Below are positions 56,243-64,000 of a stretch of 64,000 nucleotides of DNA, piece after piece (position 1 is the first letter of the stretch; each line of letters opens with the position of its first letter). The DNA comes from Xenopus tropicalis. Its lineage: Eukaryota > Chordata > Amphibia > Anura > Pipidae. Made by a program: the position numbers and the translations under genes. The stretch spans positions 75,575,404 through 75,639,403 of the forward strand of contig NC_030678.2 in assembly GCF_000004195.4 (NCBI RefSeq), in the 5' to 3' direction. The notes under the pieces are model-generated. The model searched no databases and was not told the origin of the DNA. It was given only the letters and a program-made list of their open reading frames with translations.

Positions 56243-57424
56243 GCTTTTTTATTTGGACTGGTACACCAAAACTGTCCATATTGTTTGTCTGAAGCAGTGT
56301 AGAAGCCTCGCTACCTTAAAAGAAATGTGGCAAAAACAACAAAATTAATAAATTACATGTTCCACAAGACTGCTGTATTTCTGGGATCAATTACCCAGAA
56401 ACCAATTAACCACGAAACTCTGCAATACAATGGCTTCTCCAATGCGTAGGGAGGCTGTCCGTCACATTAAGGGTGTGGCCAAGTAGGAATTCATGAGAAA
56501 ATGTAGGATTTGCCAATGATTTAAAGGGGGTCTAAACCCCCAAAAATGTTTTGGCATAAATATATTTATCTGGTCATCTGGTATTTTTTATAAATAACAA
56601 CACTAGTTTCTCAGATATTAGCAGTGTCTCCAATATTAGCATTCAGGTTTCTTGTTTATGGTCCAATATTTAGTGAGGCCCACTTATAAGAGTTAGAGAT
56701 GAAAATATTTCCCCAGCATTGGTATATATGTGAATCAACCAGCTCTTCATAAAAAAAAATAATAATAATAATAATTAATAATACCATGTACTTCAACACA
56801 GTAGGCCCTAATTGCTAGTTATCATTCCACTGCTTTGTATAACATTTCCCACCACCATTCATAAAAATGCTACTCTGTCCAGACTTGACACTGTAGTTTG
56901 TGCATTTTTTGCACAGAAAATGGCTTTTTGGTTCCTGTTGATCCATCTCACCCTTACCTTTATTATTGGTTGGTTCAGTTACTTTACAAGTCCTACCTCC
57001 TCAGAAGCCATGTTCCAGGATCTTGCACTGATGAGCTCTAGCAAGATCAAAACAAGATTTCTGCAAGTTTAGATTTATGGTTCTGAATTAATATGCTGTA
57101 TCTGTGCTATTAAATCAACAGTTGTGGATGCATAGTTGACCACTGGAGCATGAAGGAGTAATTTTCATGTCTCCACCCATAATTCCTTAAGTGAAGGTTA
57201 AGGCCTCTCATTTCTGGGTTTTTTTTAAGCAGCATTATGGGTGTAGCATGAGGCATACAAATACCTTTTACTTTCAGAAAGCTATCTTGTGCATTTCTAA
57301 ATATAGTAAAGCTCTTTCAGTAGCTATTTATAAAGCAGCAAACTGTCCATTGCTGCTTTTTTATGCCCCCAAAATTGTCCTAATCCAATATGCCATAATC
57401 TATTCATTCCTGATTTGAAAATTA
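56243..57424. other. Mostly single-copy DNA
   Basis: TTTAAAGGGGGTCTAAACCC at about 56520 looks like an isolated T2 MITE end. An (AAT)n tract lies at about 56757-56775. The plus-strand frame 56812-57072 has no domain I recognise. Confidence 0.4.
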
Positions 57425-57880
57425 TAGTAAGTGAGCTTCCAAAATCCTTTAGGGCACACAACTGCAGTGAGAAAAGTGCAATGTTGAATAATATTGCCCT
57501 GTTTTTTTCCACAATACAATATTTTTTTTCAGAATTCCAGCGTCATTGTGGTAGCAATGGGATGATAAGCCCAATTCTTAGCTGTGTGTGCTGCGTCCAT
57601 TAACACTGGGCATGAAGGTAACCCTGGAGCTACCTGGTCAGTAGGTTGTGGTAGCTCCAGGGTTCCCCTGCGTCAGTAGACGGAGCAGAACCAGTTTGGA
57701 ACAGAAGGCATAAAGGAATGAGTGGAGCTGAGCACAACAAGACAGAAATGCACATTTTGGAGGAGCACATTTTGATGTAAGTATCTTTAATGAAAGTGGT
57801 TTTACTGAGGGAGGGGAAATTGCAGAGACATCATCTGCAACTGCAGGGACCTCAACACTAAATGAGCCCTTTTTTTTTTC
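57425..57880. repeat. Dispersed repeat (TCCACAATACAGCA family), copy 2
   Basis: TTCCACAATACAATATTTTT, GAATTCCAGCGTCATTGTGG, GGTAACCCTGGAGCTACCTG and AGGAGCACATTTTGATG have diverged partners in the copy at 60755-61240. GAGCTACC...GGTAGCTC makes a short internal hairpin. Confidence 0.7.
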
Positions 57881-58078
57881 TTCTCAAAATGAGTAGGTTA
57901 GTATCAGAACTGAGATAATAAATATATATAATTGCACATTGGCAGACAATGGCAAGCATGAAGCTTAATTTCTGTACAGAAAGTTATATGGAGCACACAC
58001 GTGCTTCATAGTTCAGCCCTGGAATATTGTGGTGTTCACATTCACTGCAGTGAGTTTCTAAATGCTACTTTTTTTCAG

Positions 58079-58172
58079 ATTTTTCTAGGTTTTGAGACAG
58101 GCCCCTACCGATCCAGAGATCATCTATCTTTTAGCTTCAACCTACATGAAAACCCCAGCATAGGGGTAAAAG
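58079..58172 (+). other. Exon-like segment (unconfirmed)
   Basis: A 94-nt segment lies between an acceptor-like CTACTTTTTTTCAG and a donor-like AAAAG|GTAAGAC. One frame is open through it and reads IFLGFETGPYRSRDHLSFSF followed by NLHENPSIGVK; the other two frames contain stops. I do not recognise the protein. It could be one exon of a host gene whose other exons are outside the window, an alternative exon, or chance. No neighbouring exon is visible. Confidence 0.25.
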
Positions 58173-59209
58173 GTAAGACAAAGGTCAGAGTTCATAATTA
58201 ACACTTTTCCGATGGAGAGCTCCCCGCAGTGATCTTTGTCTCTGCACGCTGCTTCAACAACAGCTGAGTGAAATTTTTTGAGCCAAGGTGAGAGCCACAC
58301 AAAGGTCACTCCCATTGATTATTTTATGGCTCGTCACTTTTATAGTAACAGGGTGCTAAAACTGGTGAATCTGTCACCATCTAAATAAACAAGCTGAAGT
58401 TTATAGCTGCATAGGCTCAGCAAGGACACCTTAAAGAAATATCCATGTGTTAAAGGACTAGGGAGGGGTAATCAAACCTCATCATTTGGCCATTCTAGTT
58501 GAAAGGGACACTATCCCAATACATGTCTTCCTATCATATTAAAACAGTCACATATTCATTTGCATAATACTAGCATTACTATTTTCCTCTATTTCTATTT
58601 TGTTCTCTTTTTTTTACGTTTAATATTGCTGTGTAATTTATTTTTTTTGTAAAAGTGTTTTAGAACATATACCACACAGATAATAGTTAAATGATTGATT
58701 GCAATTTTATTACTATTTATTTCTTCATAGGGACATGCAATTGTTATTTCAAAAATATTTTTTGTTCAAGGTTTTTTTTGTCTGTTTATTTCAGCATGAA
58801 TTTTTGAGAAACTTTTGTGGGTTGATTTTAACTACTTTCACATTTACTGTAGTCTGAATAGTTGCTCTTTGATTTTTTTTTCTCCAGCTCTAATCAGGAA
58901 TTACCTCATTATTGTCAGTGTAATACTTGCATCTTTCATTTTGTATTTTAAAACTTTTTACTGTAATCTATGTTCAGTTTATTTTAAAATTATTAACTGT
59001 AATAACTGGAACAATAAGGGTTAAATACAAATTTAGCCAAATAGGGGCCTGTTCCAGATGCTTTAGAAAAACACTGTATATGTGAAAATTGGGGCAAATT
59101 GGGGACAACATGGAGCCCTAACTCAACAGGATTTTCCAAATTTTTCAATCAATATTGCAGGGATTGGAAAAGATAATTGCAGACCCATGCATAGGGGATA
59201 ATACACAGA
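58173..59209. other. Single-copy AT-rich DNA
   Basis: Nothing recognised. The plus-strand frame 58815-59024 is AT-driven with no domain. Confidence 0.4.
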
Positions 59210-59214
59210 GTACG

Positions 59215-59613
59215 TGTTAGGTCTATACCTGTTATTGGGACCCTGGGTCTCCCTGTCCAGACACTGGTGATACGGATCCGGGAACTTGCACAGAGAGACA
59301 CAGACAAGTAGTGAATCTGCTAACAAATCCAGTTTATTGATGGTTTTGCCATAGATTATATACATGTAGATAAAGACATTCCATTATGCTTACGTAACAT
59401 GGGGTGGGCACATGTGCCTTGCAGTTATTAGCAGAAAACGAAAAGTCCTTAAAGTAGCTGCTGAAGCTTATTTTGCTTTGTTAGCCTTGAGTATTTGCTG
59501 AGATCAACAAGGGCAAAACACAACAAAGACAGGATGGTCAAGGTAATCATAACAACTAAAGTAACACATACACAGACCTTCTTAGAATTCTGCATACATA
59601 TGTTAACCCTTCA
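59215..59613 (-). mobile_element. Solo LTR of an endogenous retrovirus or LTR retrotransposon
   Basis: A 399-bp unit starts TGTTAGG and ends CCTTCA on the plus strand (TG...CA ends) and is flanked by GTACG at 59210-59214 and 59614-59618, a 5-bp target duplication. In the minus-strand sense it has a TATATAAT-like box near 59358-59351 and an AATAAA signal near 59341-59336, followed by a TGTCTGTGTCTCTCTGTGC U5-like stretch. No internal region, primer-binding site or second LTR adjoins it, so it is a recombined solo LTR. The family is undetermined. Confidence 0.82.
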
Positions 59614-59618
59614 GTACG

Positions 59619-60754
59619 CATCTTGCATATTACATAGTGGCATAGTAGATTAGGTACAGAACAGAACCAATCCAAGTTTGCTTCAGGGATTCCAAAATTT
59701 CTGCATACAAAAGTGTTTCAGTTATACATTTTCAGTTACCCCAAAATGGGTAGGGTTCTTAGTATACTTGTGATACTCCTGGACAGATCTAAAGATGGCC
59801 ACATATAGGCCAATATAGGTGGGAAACTTGGCCCCTCTAGACTGAGTGAGCAGCTTACTGGTGCATGTATGAAGGCCACTCAATAGCGTGCATAATCAAT
59901 AATGTGAGAGTGACAAAAATAACCCAGATTTTGATTTGGTAATTTTGACAGGCAGGTTAACAAAAATATCAGCAAAAGAGGTCCCCATGATTTTCTTACA
60001 ATAGTAAGAAAACCAGTTGAAATGGTAGCATATCTCAGAAAAAAACACTTGGAACACATGCTTTTTCTGAAAATTTTCTGGAAATGTTGTGTACATAAGG
60101 ATGGATATTCTAAAAGACAGCAAACCCATTAGCTGATGAATGAGCCATTACTACATGGGGATGGAACAAGGCTAAATCCTACCACTGAGCATAAATTTTA
60201 AGATTTAGTGATGAAATTATCCAAAATTGATGATTTCATATTGAGTTCAAAAGGTGATGATTCAATTATATCCAGAACCTGATGACATTATATGGTTATG
60301 AGCAAGCCAGGTTCCCATGTGTCGATCTTTTTTAAATGTCTAAAGTACACATAATAAGTGCAAAGTGAACAAACGTTATGTGTGTAGGCATAGATTTGTT
60401 GCAAATGCTCATCTATAGTTTTTAAAGCTGTGAAAATGGGTGCATCTAGTGGAAATATAAAAATATGGGCTTGATTTAATATTACAGGGTAAAGTGCTTT
60501 ATGAAATGACTCACTCAGGTGAGCTAAGGCATTAACAGCATGGGAAGTATATTTATTAGTAAAGTTATCCCATCAACCAAAAAAAACTGTAGTATATATT
60601 ATAATTATTCTGTTACAGATCTAGAGAAAAAGTAATTCAATTACATTACAAAGCAAGTACATATTGTTGCATTCAAACTAACAACACGCATTTCTATCAT
60701 TTTTTCTAAATTCAGAATTATGAGAAGCACCCAGCAGGGCACCATAACAGAAAA
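59619..60754. other. Single-copy AT-rich DNA
   Basis: Nothing recognised. Confidence 0.4.
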
Positions 60755-61240
60755 ACATATAAGGGCACATGTATGTCTGCAAGTGCAGTGAGCAAAGTAT
60801 AGCTCTGGCATGTTTTGTTCCCACAATGCAGCATTTCTCCCAGAATCCTGGCATCATTGCAATAGCAAAGGGGTGATGTTATTGGCACAATTGCTCTTTA
60901 AGTACCGCAAACTGGGCATGCTTTCCAGTGTTTGTTGTGTAAGTGACATGTGTGCCCTATCATTTTGGCTCAACTGAACTACAGCAATTGACACAAGGCA
61001 CTGAGGGAACCCTGAAGCTACCTCCTGGTCCAGAGTTGGTGGTAGTTTGAGAGTGCCCCTGTGTCAATACGTGGCAGTTCTCAATTTGGAAAAGAAGGCA
61101 GGAAGTACTGAGAGGTGCAACCATAGGGATGTACAAGGAGCACATTTTGAAGTTCCTTTAAGTGGTTTTACAGGCAACTGACTGTGGGGAACATGTGGGG
61201 GCCACAACTGCACTTACAGACCTACATGAGCCCTATGGAA
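60755..61240. repeat. Dispersed repeat (TCCACAATACAGCA family), copy 3
   Basis: CAAGTGCAGTGAGCAAAGTA, CCCACAATGCAGCATTTCTC, AGAATCCTGGCATCATTGCA, GGAACCCTGAAGCTACCTCC and AGGAGCACATTTTGAAG follow the order seen at 57425-57880. Confidence 0.7.
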
Positions 61241-61757
61241 CATAAGTATACTCCATAAAAAAGGCTTCTGCAAAAAGCTTTAAGACATTTATTAGGTGAG
61301 ATTCCAGCAAGATGTCAGTGTGTGTGACTATGAACAAGGCCAGTTTACTGATTATCAGAAAAATATGATGCCTTTTCCTCTGTATCAGCATTGTGTATGT
61401 TCTGCATAATGCCAATTCATCGAATTAACCAACTAAAGCAGTCTTAATGTTGTAAAAAAAAAATGTTAAATGCTTGTTTAGAGTTACCAAGCATTTGTTA
61501 CACATAGGATGCCATTGATTTGTTCAAGAAATTGATCTGCAAATGTAACTATTGCAAGAATTTATAATATTTTATTTTTAAAACTGACAGATCCAACTTG
61601 GTTCAATATTTAAATAAGTCAACATTCCTCCTGCCCATTGCCAGAGCCCAGACCCTGTAATACATCACAGTCAATTACAAATATATACTTCACAAATATG
61701 TACATGCGAAGCATTGCAAAACCTGACAGCAAACCTTGTTGTTTGGTAAACAAAATG
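61241..61757. other. Single-copy AT-rich DNA
   Basis: Nothing recognised. Confidence 0.4.
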
Positions 61758-61830
61758 AGTTATTATTATTTATATAGCACCAGCACTTTACATACATTAT
61801 TTACTGCTGCAGGAGAGCTTAGAATCTAAG
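61758..61830 (-). mobile_element. L2/SINE-like 3' tail fragment
   Basis: TTATTATTATTTATATAGCA + CCAGCACTTTACATACATTA and GGAGAGCTTAGAATCTAAGG follow the layout of inverted LINE tails at 36552-36840. Confidence 0.6.
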
Positions 61831-64000
61831 GTATCTATAACATACTGTACACTTAGACACTATTGTTTGCTTTATCAGGAACAAAAAACCTACCTGTATA
61901 TTTTTCAAGGGCGAGAGGAATATCAAGGAGACACAAAAAGAATATACCAGAATCTTGCCTTGCTTGAAATCGGACCTAGGACCTAGCAACACAAGGCAAC
62001 AATGCTATATTCATCCCAGCACCCTGCTGTCTGCTATTAGTTCTCATTTTACTTGAGGTAATTCGAATTTCTTCATAATCCATTAATATCATGTATATTT
62101 GAGAATTATCCAAACAAATGTCAAATTAATGATACATATTATAAAAATATACTCCCTCTATTAAATGTCTGCACTGGTCACAGTATTTTATTTCTCAGAA
62201 GACGAGATTGGAAGGGAATTGCTCCATCAACCCACTACAGAGGGTTAACAAAGTGGGTGTTTGGTCATTTGCATGAAAACACTGTTGCTCTTGTTAATTT
62301 GCCTCAAAATGGCACCCAGAATGTGATAAATAGGCCCCTGCTGTGCAAGGTACCCTAGCAAATATCAACATAGAATTTTGTTCCTGAACCAAACCCCCTG
62401 TCCCAGAGGTGATATGTTTTATTTGTTGTTAATCCATAGCCACTATAAACATAATAGTGAGATACGTGTATGACTCCTTCATGTCTTTACTTTACAGTTA
62501 TATGTCAGAGAATTGCAGGTTTGTTTCTCTTTGGAGGTCTCTGTCATTGAATTAGAGGGTAGAAAAAATGTCCAAGCATCCCCCTGCATTGGTGTGGGAT
62601 GGGTACCATAGGATCTCATTACTTGTTCCCCTTCTGCCCTGCAGAAAAAGGGATGAATATAGCTCATACCTGTCCTATTTTGTGGGGACCTAAAAATGGG
62701 AGGGATAGAATGCAGTCTTAAACATGGCCATAATAGGCTAATTTTCATGTGTGTGTGTGGGTTGGGGAAAGGTTAGACAAGACCATCCTCCAATTAAATA
62801 ACTTGGGGAAAGCATTTTAAATTTTTTTTTTTATTTCTCATTTGATTGTTTTGCTATTAAACACCTCTGTTTTTAGACTTTTGGAGGGGAATGTAATAAA
62901 AGTTGTAAACGGGAAAAAATGCACAAATAAATTTTTAAAAAAAAGCATTTTCAATATAATATTCTTCATTAGACTGTTATTGCATTGCAAATTTTAATTT
63001 TGCATTAAAAACTTTTTAAGGTATGCTTGAAAGTGGCATAATTTTGGAGCAAATATGACTTTTCATTACAAAGTTTTATAACATATACTACACACTAGTT
63101 CAAACTATAATACTTGTGAATATTTTTTTACCTGCTTTTTTACAGAACCGACTTTTATTTATTCCCCCCCTCTTACATTTCCCCCTTGGAGTTCAAGTCC
63201 CACTTTGTGGTCTGAAATTTAGTCTGGGCTTTCCTAATTGGGATTTAAGCTGGGCATGTCCCATATAGTAGTTATTTTGGAAAAAGCACAGAATGTGCTG
63301 GCCCTCTAATCATTTGGATAGGATAAATGGGTAATACATGCCTTAAAGTCACAAAACTACGTTACTATACGCGTATGTATCTTTACTGTATGGGTATGTG
63401 TATACATATTCATATTTGAGCTCTACTTTTCCTTTGAACAGATGACAAAAAATATATTTTTGCTAAAGTATTTAGTAGTAATAGCATGCTACTCATTCTA
63501 TTTTCATTAGTTCAATATTCCTTTTCTTTATTATAAAAGTGACATATTTAAATTTTCAATTTTTAAAAATAAGCATAATCACAACAAAACACAACAATTC
63601 CCATGAACACGTTTTGGCAACAACAGGCATTCATGGGGAAAACAATTGCAAGTGTGAAAAATTCACAGAACAAAAGAAAACCACAATAATAAAAAAAATA
63701 TACTTAACATCATTCTTAAACGCTGATGATATAAAGGCATCACAGGTTTAAAGGGGCTAGTTTAAAGTCTCAGAGAAAGGCTCGATAAATTCTTTTAAAA
63801 AGTCTTAATAGATCTATGGAGGCAATCCGAGAGCAGGTACAGGGCAAGAGTTATGACCATGAGTTACTATGGCTACCCTGGATGGAGCTGAAGAGAGAGA
63901 AGTTGGGAACAACCTGGCCCCTCTTCCAGGTGTTGGGAGTCACCTGAACCCCCCCTTCCCCCAGTACTTCCCCAGTTTGTCCTTAGTCTAGCCCTCCCCA
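61831..64000. other. Mostly single-copy DNA
   Basis: No gene is recognised. GGGAATGTAATAAAAGTTGT at about 62887 and the mirrored GTTATTGCATTGCAAATTTT further on may be an eroded MITE. GTGATAAATAGGCCCCTG near 62323 resembles a MITE right end. A C-rich run lies near 63163-63187. The plus-strand frame 63539-63751 is AT-driven. Confidence 0.4.

Noticed and set aside
61638..61829. Small plus-strand gene
   Set aside because: Overlaps a LINE tail and has no coding signature.

Overview
The window looks like a gene-poor stretch of a clawed-frog (Xenopus) genome. This rests on repeat types: TTAA-flanked MITEs with ends like TTAAAGGAGAA (the T2/Kolobok type described in Xenopus), a 3.2 kb TTAA-flanked piggyBac-like element, many hAT elements with 8-bp target duplications, CR1 and L2 LINE fragments, and palindromic MITEs whose ends resemble GGGCCCATTTACTAA. 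I cannot tell X. tropicalis from X. laevis. No intact host protein-coding gene, tRNA, rRNA or CRISPR array is visible. Almost all open frames lie in repeats or are short chance frames.

Layout. 1-5.1 kb: small MITEs, two copies of a GGGCC-ended MITE (the second carrying four 52-bp tandem units), and a hAT element (1601-2890, TSD ATCTAAGT) containing a 34-bp minisatellite. 5.1-12.2 kb: mostly single-copy DNA with two hAT MITEs, one nested in another MITE. 12.25-15.49 kb: a TTAA-flanked piggyBac-like element containing about five units of a ~390-bp tandem repeat. 16.0-17.4 kb: a decayed CR1 LINE that seems to split an older MITE. 17.4-27 kb: mostly single-copy DNA with a candidate conserved non-coding block near 24.5-25.1 kb. 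27.2-31.3 kb: a ~12-unit tandem array, a long palindromic MITE and a broken L2 LINE. 31.3-37 kb: a T2 MITE with ~60-bp inverted repeats, hAT fragments, a palindrome with a poly-C loop, and a MITE interrupted by an L2 tail. 37-42.6 kb: mostly single-copy, homeodomain-site-rich DNA resembling developmental enhancers. 42.6-51.6 kb: nested MITEs, a Harbinger-like remnant with a Myb/SANT-like first exon (47879-48130), a minus-strand CR1 and further fragments. 52.7-56.2 kb: nested repeats, in which a T2 element contains a GGGGCC-ended transposon, which contains a hAT element (TSD TATGGAGC), which contains a G-rich minisatellite. The hAT also holds a large inverted repeat centred on TGACGTCA with divergent TATAAAAG boxes. 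56.2-64 kb: mostly single-copy DNA with a solo LTR (59215-59613, TSD GTACG), two copies of a dispersed repeat and one exon-like segment (58079-58172).

The few coding remnants belong to transposons: CR1 and L2 reverse transcriptase pieces, a Myb-like exon, and the C-terminal end of an unidentified transposon protein broken by the hAT insertion. The single-copy blocks look like regulatory or structural DNA of a gene desert or a very large intron.
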